This document shows positions 11,293 through 21,164 of a stretch of DNA of 64,000 bases, one piece after another; the stretch's first letter is position 1, and every line of letters begins with the position of its first letter. The stretch is from Filobasidium wieringae (taxonomy: Eukaryota; Basidiomycota; Tremellomycetes; Filobasidiales; Filobasidiaceae). The DNA lies in assembly GCA_001600055.1 (NCBI GenBank), contig BCIV01000014.1, positions 186,001-250,000 on the forward strand, given 5' to 3'. A model generated the notes under the pieces. That model did no database searches. It had not been told where the DNA came from and worked only from the letters and a program-made list of their open reading frames with translations. A program made the translations under genes and the position numbers.

Positions 11293-12552
11293 ATGGCGTA
11301 TAATCATCATCTTCCCAAGAAGATCGACCTGATGCCCAAGAAGCATCATGGTTGGACCTTCTTGATCTTCCTCATGGGTATATTCTTACCTCCCATCGGT
11401 CAGTCCAGATCTCAATCGCTCTGTTATACCTGGAGGTTTACCTCTTCTAGTTTCGATTTCTATTGCGTACCTCGTCCTACCATTTCGACGATATAGCCGT
11501 TGCCGCCCGTTTCGGATTCGGTTCAGACTTCGCGTTGAACTGTTTCTTGTGTATTTGTGGTTGTGAGTGCACCTTAACACTTCGTGCATCTGTAACACTC
11601 GCTCATGCTGTCTGATCTCCCCGAAAGATATCCCAAGCCATGGACACAATTTCTATATCCAGAATATCCGTAACAAGTAAGCTGATCTCGTCCGGAACCG
11701 CTGGTTGACATTCGATACTAAATCAAAACCGCTTACTCATCCAGCGATAACAAAAAACGTACTCCGAAATGGGCACAGAAGCTTGGTCTGGTCGATGACA
11801 CGGAGATGAAGCGTAAATTGGCCAAATCCCAATGGTCCAAGCGATACGACGAGAGGAACCCCAACTCTACCTTGGACGATGCAGAGCTGGAAGAAGGAGA
11901 GGAGGGTAACAACTATATCCCTAGCAGGGAGATCGATCCTGAAGAGGTTGCTAGGAGAAGAAGGGAAGGGCTGTGGACTAATCAGGATGAAGAGTATTAC
12001 AACGAAGGTGGGTGAATGTGAATTTGCTCAATTAGCCAGCTGTTCCTGATTGGGACGTATTCTTTCTTTAGAGCACACTGCACCTAATCAGAGTCACTGG
12101 CATTATCCTGCAAACTTCGAGGGGACGACTGCCGTAAGTATACAATCCTTAATCTACTCCAAACGAGGACGCTGACGGTCCAACCTGTTCTGATCAAAAA
12201 GGATCCTCCCCGTCGTCTGGGATTGAAAGGTGGAGCTTTAGACAAGAAGCCTCGAACCAACGCAGCTTCATACGCCCCGTCTGGTACCTCGTATGGTAAC
12301 GGTCACGATAACTTCTCCAACCGGGATACGAATGACAACAATCGATGGGATTCTCAACACGACGATGATGTCCCTGAATGGGGCACAGAATACGGAGCTC
12401 CAAGCAAGAAGAAGAACAAGAAGGGTGGGATGAACGATGATTACAACTACAGTAATGGAGGCGGATACGGAGGTGGAAATGACAAGAGGAACAGTGTCAA
12501 GATTGGTGGAGGACGATCGGCTGCTGAAGAGAACTGGGACCACCAGTTCTAA
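11293..12552 (+). CDS. PMP3/UPF0057-family membrane protein with a long hydrophilic C-terminal tail
   Basis: Exons: 11293-11398, 11497-11562, 11628-11676, 11745-12007, 12072-12133 and 12202-12552; total 897 nt, 298 aa. The N-terminal part holds two hydrophobic segments, WTFLIFLMGIFLPPIAVAAR and FALNCFLCICGYIP, ending GHGHNFYIQNIR. This is the classic PMP3 module, which in yeast is a 55-residue plasma-membrane proteolipid affecting membrane potential and Na+ tolerance. Here it is followed by about 220 hydrophilic residues: Lys/Arg- and Glu-rich segments, a TNQDEEYYNE stretch and a Gly/Asn/Tyr/Asp-rich region near the end. Tailed versions are known from some basidiomycetes; what the tail does is not known to me. 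Confidence 0.85.
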
Positions 12553-13316
12553 ACGGAGCATGGCAAGACAGCGGGAACGTCAGGAGTGAGGAGTGAGAGA
12601 GAGAGGAAGGGCTTTCGTGCCGAGTGAGACTTTCAGACCATACCTAAACACCAAGCTCAGCGCTATCAATCAATCATCCGCCATTGACTTTTCAGAAGAA
12701 ATGCAGCCGCGCAAGGGAAAGGTTTCATACAACTTCAGTCTCGCGTTTACAGTACTTTTAGGCTTTTAGTAACTTATAGTCAGTCTCATATTGTATTCGC
12801 CATTTGTAAAGGAATATCATCATGTCAATCTCGAGAACAGTTGCGATCTAGGATCACGATGGGTCATGATAGGCTTGTGATAAGCCAGGGTAGAATGCAC
12901 AAGTCAATCATGTGCAAAGTACCGCAGCATTATGGCATCTATCTTCAGAACTAATTACCCAAACCCTCGCAGTCGTTACAACGGATGCCAATTATGCCAA
13001 ACAGGATATGATTATTATCTGCATGTCTGACTGGGATGAACGTCGGCGATAGTCAAAGCGCAGATACGCGTCGAGTATGTATAAACGAGGAGATCACGCG
13101 ACGTGTATCCAGGATGGCTCAGATCGTACCAAAGAACAAGCGCAGCCCGGCTCGCGCTTCACGTCGCCGCGCCTCGTTGTGCCCAACCACAGGGATTGAC
13201 CTCTTCGAGCGTTAGCGAGGGACGAGGTCGACCTTTGCGAGCCCAAAGAAGATCGTGTTGCTGCCTTCCCGACCTCCGCCAACCCTCAAGAAGACCATAC
13301 AAAAAAGCTAGCAATC
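12553..13316. promoter_or_regulatory. Intergenic: RPS19 promoter region
   Basis: 764 bp between two plus-strand genes. The first part is a purine-rich 3' flank (about 12585-12610). A TATA-like TATAAA lies near 13080. A GC-rich block spans about 13135-13260. No coding exon or RNA gene is recognised; the region should hold the strong promoter expected for a ribosomal protein gene. Confidence 0.4.
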
Positions 13317-14419
13317 ATGCCTGGCGTTAGGGACCTTTCGTGCGTAACTTTAGCTACTCTTAAAGGGTTCAAATGCGATGGAACATGAGACAAGATGGAT
13401 GGAAAGCGGATGAACATGGGTTGTGGAAGGAGGATCAAGATCAACATTTCGTCAAAACAAGGGAGCTGCAGGATTGATAGCGATTGATGCAGAATCGGGA
13501 GGATGGCATCTCTGCAATGAGTTCGTTGGCAAGGCTGTTTATGGAGGAATCACCAGCTGCATCTCTACCCGGACTCGCTCGTATAATTCTTCGGAGAAGA
13601 GCAGAACGACATGCAAGAGCGGAGGAATAGAACAGGGATGGATGGCACGCATCGAGCTACTAGATATGGACCACAACAGACAATCGACAATCCCTTGCCA
13701 TTCTATCGCGACGATATCACACCTACCATGTTCATCCGCTACCCATCCGTCCTTTACTCATGGACCCGCTGGAAACCTCCCCGTTGTCCTTATACTAATT
13801 CTCTGTCGTTCCTGTTACAGTGCTGATGCGTTCATCACTGCTTACTCTTCGCACTTGAAGCGATCCGGAAAGTTGGAGATCCCCAACTGGGTCGACACCG
13901 TCAAGACCGGTTCCTTCAAGGAGTTGGCTCCTTACAACCCGGACTGGTACTACGTCCGTGCTGGTACGTCGTAGAAGCGGAACAGACAGGTGGAATAGAA
14001 ACCTGATTTGCGCTTTATCGTCCTTGCGACTATCCAGCTTCCATCGCCCGTCACATCTACTTGAGGAAGCACGTTGGTGTTGGTGCTCTTGCCAAGCTTT
14101 ACGGAGGTGCCCACCGACGAGGAAACAGGCCTTCTCACCACAAGGATGCCGCTACCGGTGTCCAGAGGGCCGTTCTCCAGTCCTTGGAGAAGATCGGTGT
14201 CCTCGAGAAGGCCGCTGATGGTGGAAGGAAGATCTCCGTCGACGGAATGTGAGTTATGCCCTGAATATTGCACATCAATTGTTCAGATATCCTGATCCCT
14301 ATTACGAATGCAGGCGTGATTTGGACCGAATTGCCACTTCCACTTTGGAGTCCCAGGCTGACGAGTCTGAGGAGGAGGATGAGGAGGAAGACGAGGAGGA
14401 GGAGGAGGATGACGAGTAA
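13317..14419 (+). CDS. RPS19: 40S ribosomal protein S19 (eS19)
   Basis: Component of the small-subunit head, needed for 18S rRNA maturation. Exons: 13317-13339, 13821-13963, 14038-14248 and 14314-14419; 483 nt, 160 aa. It opens [20 protein letters not shown]. Typical eS19 blocks follow: [42 protein letters not shown] and [12 protein letters not shown], then [16 protein letters not shown] and [16 protein letters not shown]. Fungal eS19 is normally about 143-145 aa. Here the C-terminus carries an extra tail of almost only Glu and Asp. The first intron (13340-13820, 481 nt) is by far the longest in the gene; the others are 65-74 nt. Confidence 0.97.
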
Positions 14420-14863
14420 ACTTGACGCAGTTGTTTGCTCCGTTATATCTATCCTTATGCCATGATCGCTTTCGTGGCCATTGGGCGAAGCTTTGCACCT
14501 CGATTGGGTTCTGAGCCGTGAATTCCGTTGTGACTGGGGAAGCGAGAATATACCTATCATAAACGGCCATTAAATTCTGGGAGTTTCCCTTCTTTCTATT
14601 GTGTCCAGTCATGCCAGTCATCAGTCAGCCTTGAGAGATCAAAGAGGGCATGGATCGCTCAGAACGGAATTGCGGAAATAGCGTTTCGGTTTGTTGACAA
14701 TCTGACGGATTCGTAGCTTATCTTTCGGGCGGTCTTATGCATCAGTACATCAGTTCTCAAAGTCCTCAAGCTGGTCAGTATTACCAGATACCGGCATTCT
14801 TCTCTTGGAATTCAGCAGCGCTTCAAGACTGGCCACGCTTGTACAAGATCAGACCTGTGCACC
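14420..14863. promoter_or_regulatory. Intergenic between RPS19 and the racemase-like gene
   Basis: 444 bp holding the RPS19 3' UTR/terminator and the promoter of the next plus-strand gene. No coding or structural signal was recognised. Confidence 0.35.
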
Positions 14864-15671
14864 ATGCCTTCTCAAACACCTCTACACCTTCTCGTCGTCA
14901 ATCCCAATTCCACAGAAGGATTCACTCATGTGAGCCTTAAATATTTCCAATTAAAGCAGCTAGCAGTTGATCAGATGATGTATAATTCAGTCTATGAAAA
15001 GCTTCATTGAGGCTGAATATCATCCAGATACATCTAACATCAAAATATCTGTCATAACTGCTCCAAAACCTGCTCCTGCATCCATTACATCGATAACTAC
15101 ATCGGTTCTATCAGCTACCTACGCCTTGCCTGCAGTCCTCTCTGCTCTGCAACAAGATGATATCGACGCCATTGTCATAGCGTGCTTCTCAGCGCATCCT
15201 TTGGTTGACATGCTTAGAGAGCTCACTACGGTTCCCGTAGTTGGGATCATGGAAGCTGGAATCATCATGTCCTCTCAGGTCGGAGGCAAGACAGGCATCG
15301 TGACCACAGATAAGAGATGGGAACCGCTCCTGGAACATGAAATAGAAGGAGAGCTCGGGTTGTCTAGTCGATGCCGAGGGGGTGTCTGGTCATCCAATCT
15401 ATCAGTCTTGGAGCTGGAGGAGCTGCCTAAAGAAGAGGTACAAAAAAAGATCGGCCAGATGGCGCTACGGATGGTGAGAGAGAAGGAAGTGGATGTGGTT
15501 TTGCTTGGATGCGCAGGTATGGTAGGGCTGGATAGAGTCGTACAGGACTGGGTTGGCCCAGAAGTCACTGTAGTGGATCCGGTCATGTCGGGGGTGGAAA
15601 TGGCGCTAAGCTTGGCAAGAATGCGACTGAAAACAGCAAAGGCGGGTCGTTATGAAATGTCGTCAATGTAA
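14864..15671 (+). CDS. Asp/Glu/hydantoin racemase-family protein (DCG1-like)
   Basis: Two exons, 14864-14929 and 14991-15671, give 248 aa. The start MPSQTPLHLLVVNPNSTEGF places the family-typical VNPN(S/T) motif at the N-terminus. The two cysteines used for acid/base racemisation sit in AIVIACFSAHP and VVLLGCAGMVGL; nearby are PVVGIMEAG and GKTGIVTT. In yeast the homologue DCG1 lies in the allantoin-catabolism regulon, and family members act on hydantoins or amino acids. Nothing adjacent in this window belongs to purine catabolism, so the substrate stays open. No signal peptide is seen, so it is likely cytosolic. Confidence 0.9.
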
Positions 15672-15786
15672 ATGGATACAGCGAGGTGATACGGCATAAT
15701 CTATTAATCTATACTGCTCTAGCTGCGTCTTACGGGTGCAGGGGAGGGAGTCCTATCAACAACAGCAAGCCGTATCAGATAGGGTC

Positions 15787-18228
15787 TCAACAAATGCGGT
15801 TCGACCCAGATACATACCATGATCGAGCAGCGGGCTCTTTCCGCTTGGAGTTGCTGCCTAGATTAGACCATCCACCTGATCTCTCCATCGCCTCTACCCT
15901 GCCTCGGCTCGCACCTCCTCCACTTCCCACGCCTGTTCCGGCCCGACGAGATGCGGAGATAGGGGTGCCCATACTTCTTTCCAATAGCGTTCTTCCGGCA
16001 GGCGTGAGAGAATCGGCATTTCTCCTTGGTGTAACGCTTCCTTCTCGGTCAAAAATCGATCCGTGAGTTGATGGTGGTCCCATGCTTCCAGGTTTTCTGC
16101 TGGACCCAGACAACACAGCCAACCCTCGCGGTGCGATCCCGAACCCTTTGGCCCGTTCCTTCATTGCCCTCGACGCATTGTTAGCGAGTTTTCGTGCAAG
16201 CTTGTCCCTTCTATCTGGTTCATTCAATTTGAAAACGTTTGGACCATTATCGGTGGATCCGCTAGCCTCCCCTAACGCTCGAGGTGTACTCATAAGTGAG
16301 CCCCAAGTCATCAACTGTGAAACGGCCTGCGGTCCAAGTTGCTCCGGGGATGGTGAGGGAGCATCAGGTACCAATGCATAGTTGTTGAAAGTTGGCATAG
16401 AGTCGTTCGACCGGTCTGATATGGAGAGAAGGGTTGAATCAGATCCGCATGATCTAAAGAGCAAACGGTACTCACAAGGCGTTCCGCTGATCGCCGCTCC
16501 GACTCGGCTTCGGCTTGGACTGGAAGCTCGTGCACTACTACGTCCTCCAGTCGGCCGGCCATCATTCTCTTCGTCATCTGGCAACCTTGTATTCCGATGC
16601 GAGATCTCCGGAGGATCTTGCCGCAAATCAGCCGAAGTGAGTACCGGTCGAGGAGGTCGTTTTAGTGGATCGACATCTGCGTCAGGTCCGAACATGAAAG
16701 CGTTCCTCGTCTGCATTTGGTTCGTAATGATCAGCGATCAATGCATTTCACGACCAAATAGCCAGGAAACGTACCCTATACGCCCAAGTAGGCACAGCTC
16801 GACTTCTCTCGTCCTTCTCATCCCCCATAACTTCCTTCTCGATAAGCTCCCTTCTTGCCTTCTCATCATCTCCGCGTCCCAGCCCGTTTCCTGATCCGCT
16901 CGCAACGTCACGAGCAGGAACGAGCTGGCCGTCCTTATTGATCAACGCCGTTTCTGGTAACCCTGCATTATTTAATGCACGAGCTAAATGAGAATCGCCA
17001 GGAAGAGGCAGTTCCAGTAAAGTTTCCTGTGGAGACGGATCTGGGGGAAGATCTACTGCGCGAGGTAACGCGTTGGGTATGACCAATTGCTGTTCAGAAA
17101 CATCTGGAGCATTCATTTGCGGTGCAGCGCGAATGAGAGCTGTATTCGAGCTCGATGGCTGTCCGTCCCCAGAACTATCACCCAAGATCATAGCCAAGAC
17201 TTCGTCCTCATCTTCCTCGTCGGCGGTAGAACGACCTTTACCCTTATCCACCTTCGTCAATGCCGTACTCGTCTCCGGTTCCTTCCCTTTGATTGATTTT
17301 TGCTCATCCTCCTTCTCATCCTGCTTCGTTTGTATCATCAAAATCTTTCCATTCGGCCCGGCGACCAATTCCTTGTTCTTGTTCTCCCTTATCGTTTTCT
17401 CCGCCTCATCCCCAAGTGTCAACCGTAATAACCCGTCGTCAGTTGGAATATATCCTCCATGCTTGATTAAAAGCCTTCGACGACCTTGTTCTAGCTGCAA
17501 GCGGTTCTCCTTGGCTTTGGTTTCCGCTTCGAATGCCCAGGAATACTTCTCCTTTCGTCGAGCGTTATCTTCTGTGAGAATCTCGAGGAATGAGGCGTTG
17601 TCCTCTGAGGTGTAAACATATTGAAAGTCCTGATGCACAAATAGAATCAGTAAGCCTAAATAATCGGTACCACGACAAGTATAGAAAACCCACATCTAAT
17701 CCTCTTGAAGTATCTATCTTCCGTCTCTTGCTTTCCCTATCCGCCCTGTCCGCCTCTTCTCTCCTTAAGTATTCCGGTAATGGTGTCTCGACTCCGGCCA
17801 TTCCAAACGGGGTACGAGATATGTAAGGAGTATTAGTGATCTCCGCCAAATCCGCTTCCCTTCGTCTTTCATCCCTAGCCGTATTGGAATCTCCTGGATG
17901 AGGTGTAAGAGCTGACAATTGTCGGATAGATGATGAAATGGCATGGTAGTCTTGAGTCTCCAAGGCAGAGAGGTAGGCGTTTGTGGCAGCTAATCGAGGA
18001 AGGGTTGGGAAGAAATCTCGTTTGATAATATGAGAAAGGGCGGCAGTGTATTCCTCTTCCTGCAAGATTCGGTGTCAGGATATGATAGGTATGGTCGGAG
18101 CGGCTCTGTCGACCTACTTCAAGAATGACCTGTCTAGCGAGACTGACTGCTGGAGTCTTACTTGTACTGTCGGCTCCTCCAGACCGTGCGACCTGTCTGC
18201 TAGATCCAGGGGTAGCATTTCCATCCAT
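15787..18228 (-). CDS. ESS2: ESS2/DGCR14-type nuclear splicing factor
   Basis: ESS-2 (DGCR14 in vertebrates, Bis1 in fission yeast) is a nuclear protein that associates with late spliceosomes. Exons: 18118-18228, 17694-18059, 16775-17629, then 16710 down to the stop at 15787, with one more intron around 16390-16475 (acceptor unclear). Recognisable parts: EEEYTAALSHIIKRDFFPTL near the N-terminus, YTSEDNASFLEIL, then TWAYRTRNAFMFGPDADV. HRNTRLPDDE, LVPDAPSPSP and SQLMTWGSL follow toward the C-terminus. These follow the order of the family's conserved blocks. The centre carries an acidic, Lys-rich linker and the C-terminus is Ser/Gly/Arg-rich. It is divergent from the mitoribosomal gene. Confidence 0.9.
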
Positions 18229-18676
18229 TACTAGTCACACCTTGAGGTATATTTGACGATCGTGTCAGTGATCCACCAAAGCAAGAAGATGAAATGAAAG
18301 AAGGATCCATTGAGTCGACATCATCAACCGGGTTCTAAGGTGGAGGCGAGCGATTCGACGATAACGAATATTCATTCTCGTTTCCACACGAAATCGATTG
18401 TCGAAAGAAATGTCCACAGGACAACGCTCGAGCGACCTCGAACGAGAATTGGATTCAGCTGTTTATCCCACCTTATCAGCCCAAAGAGATCGTCAGTAGC
18501 AGTCGGAACAAATTCTCAGGCTTTCCTCACTAGCCGCTCCCAAAAACTGCGGTCCCAAACCGATTCTTCTCTGTCTACACCAAGCGATTGAACGGATCTT
18601 CTGAAGAAAATGTTGGCTGGAACCAGGACTACTTTACCCGAGCTCTTCTCGATCGCAGGGAGCAGTCTCAAACAAA
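18229..18676. promoter_or_regulatory. Bidirectional promoter between ESS2 and the mitoribosomal gene
   Basis: 448 bp between divergent starts. It has short CGA-rich direct repeats around 18340-18450 but no recognisable coding exon. Confidence 0.4.
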
Positions 18677-19708
18677 ATGCTAGCAAGTATACTTCCACGA
18701 GTCTACGGCTTTTTTATCGTCACTGACCAGGTGACATCGCTTGTACAGGCCGACGGCTGGCAACTGCTGCTGAACCAGCATCCTCCTCTACATCCTCCCT
18801 CCTCGGCTTGCACGGACGAACTCGCAATAGCACACCTCTCAAAACCATAACCACTCCTGAAAAAGCATCTGAATATCTTTCCGCCCTCCTTTCCCTTCCT
18901 CCCTCTCGACAATTCCCCCCCACCCTCGCTCTCCGAATCTTGACTCATAAATCTTATCGAGGAGCTCACGTACTCGGACAAGGTTACTCTTCTCGAACAT
19001 CCAGTACCAACGACTCTGTACCGGAAACTGAACGATTCGGTTCAGCCCCTCATAATGGCCGCCTGACCTTTCTGGGCAAACGAGCTTTCCTATCCTACTT
19101 GCTCATGTTCATCCACGAACATGCTACCACAAAAGCTTCCAGAGAAGGATTACCATTTGGGACGGAATTAGAAGGATTGTCGATACTGGACAAGGACGGA
19201 GCGCAGGTCGATTTGCAAACTAAAGTGGAGAACCTGGTCAACTTGAGTAATCTGGGGAGATCGGTAGGAAGTAAATGGGGACTAGAACATGTTATGCGAT
19301 GGCAAAGCAATCTCGTGAGTTGCTTCTCCTCGAAGTTCAGTCCGATATCGATATCTATCATCTGACCTACACATTGTTTTGGCTCGACAGACGGGGGAAG
19401 GCGCCAACGCTAGAGATTCTGGAGCATTAAAGATCCAAGGAGAAGGAGTTCAGGCGGTACTAGGAGGAACCATGATGCAATTCGTACGTTCCAGCTCTGA
19501 TCGATCTCCTCGATGTATATTCCAGATGACTAATCTCTTCCTCCCCCACGATTAACAGGGCTCTCCCGCAGCTCAGCGACTATTTCATACCCAGATCCTA
19601 CCAATTCTTGCACCTCAGTTCCGAGACCCAGCTCTGATCGAGGCTATACATGAGGCTAGGGCCACCATCTTGAAGCAGATGTCAGGGGAAGCCTGCGTGT
19701 TACCATGA
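18677..19708 (+). CDS. Mitochondrial large-subunit ribosomal protein with RNase III fold (mL57/MRPL15-like)
   Basis: Exons: 18677-18686 (only ten nucleotides: ATG, two codons and one base), 18749-19314, 19391-19483 and 19559-19708; 819 nt, 272 aa. The N-terminus MLASRRLATAAEPASSS is Arg/Ala/Ser-rich, as expected of a mitochondrial targeting sequence. The body shows an RNase III-like start, LALRILTHKSYRGAHVLGQG, then HNGRLTFLGKRAFLSYLLMF, and ends with IQGEGVQAVLGGTMMQFGSP and FHTQILPILAPQ. The acidic catalytic residues of active RNase III are not evident, consistent with a structural ribosomal role. mL44 is the main alternative. Confidence 0.75.
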
Positions 19709-21164
19709 TCGATTGACCTGGAGCATGTAAACGTAATATTCATGACGGTGACGATACATTTCAATCTGAACACTGGTGTAGAGGCGAGACATAGATTCAC
19801 TCTCCCACTTCACTCGCCGAATCTCTTTATGACAAAACCCCGTTCGGCTCGACGTCCGGGATAACCTTGCGCACCGGTCTTGGACATGCAGTTCCTGGTC
19901 GATCGGAGAGCTTCAAGGAATAACGCTTTTTCAACCTGATCTTTTGAGGTATTCCCTTCTGTATCGCAAACAACGCGCCCCTAGCTCATCTGGCTTTCTT
20001 GTTCCACACAATCTTTCTCCTTGACCCATGTGTCCCGTAACCTGTTGAGTTATCTTTTCTTGATTATACCACCTACAGGATCAAATTATGTGATAGCATG
20101 AAATGTATCCTGACCTCCCCAACGTCTGCGTGACTCTGGACGGCAGTCAATCATTACCGACGCGCAGAAATCGTCAAAGTATGGGACTCGACGAGTTTTG
20201 ACAGCATGATTGAACTCATGGAACGACTAAGGCTTTGTACTTCCGTCCTTAGAGAAATTTGGCCACACCGTAAATCTTCCCGTAAAACCCCACGATAGCC
20301 AGATCCTGCTCACATTAAGCCTCGATTCTCACCGGTAAGGAATCTATCCGGAAAGAAGGCGGGAGACCAGGCAAGCCAACTACCGAACAAGCAAAGGATA
20401 TGCTGCCGTGGTTTTGATGCGAAACCGGAAGAATGAGGGTATACCTATGGATCTGTCTCCTGTCGCCTCCAGGAGTCAAGGATCCTACGGAACAGCGGAA
20501 ATATATTCTCGCTGCCAGCGCTAACAAACCCCTCCTGCTCGAGGAATAAACCCGCTGACTTGACAGCCTCACTCAATGAGTTGTACAAAGGTAGAACGAT
20601 ATTATGTCACCAACGAGCATGGAACAATACAGTGATTCATCTATGAACCGGTGAAAGGTATCAAGCAGAACAACAGATCTTTATCTAGAGCTTGAAGCAT
20701 AACACAAACTTCCAATGGTTTGGGTTTTCCAGGTCGCTCGTCGTAGTCCAAACGTTATGCAACTTTCAGATGAACCTGCGAATACAAAAAAGACTGAGGA
20801 TTGCTGACGTGAGCCCGAGAGATTTCTCTCCGAGAGAGTGAGCTAGACTTCATAATCCATCCTCGGAACCGAAAATATGAGAATTGATGCAACAAAGCAA
20901 ATACTCAAATTTCATCTAGATCTAGAAGACCATTTTGTGGCAAGGTATGCGAATCAACGATCCCAGAAGGTTATACCAGAGGCGCAGCATTTTGACCCCG
21001 TCTACAAACACATCGCGCCACCCACGGCTTTGATTTGCTCTAGCCCGAGCGGATCATCGTCGTTCGGAGAACTTCAGCGGGCTGTACGTCTTCAAAATTT
21101 TATAATCCTAGTTCTACGCAGACATAAGGATCTTGCATCGTTGTTCTCTGAGTTGTGATCGAAT
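19709..21164. other. 1.45-kb interval with no recognised gene
   Basis: The interval lies between convergent genes (the mitoribosomal gene on +, NAD synthetase ending on -). The only longer ATG-initiated frame is 20877-21158 on the plus strand (93 codons). It is slightly basic and hydrophilic, with no family motif, and ends seven bases before the NAD synthetase stop. I regard it as doubtful. No repeats, tRNA or transposon ends were seen. Confidence 0.35.

Noticed and set aside
20877..21158. ATG-initiated 93-codon plus-strand frame
   Set aside because: No recognisable motif and abuts the 3' end of NAD synthetase; kept only as a note in the interval description.
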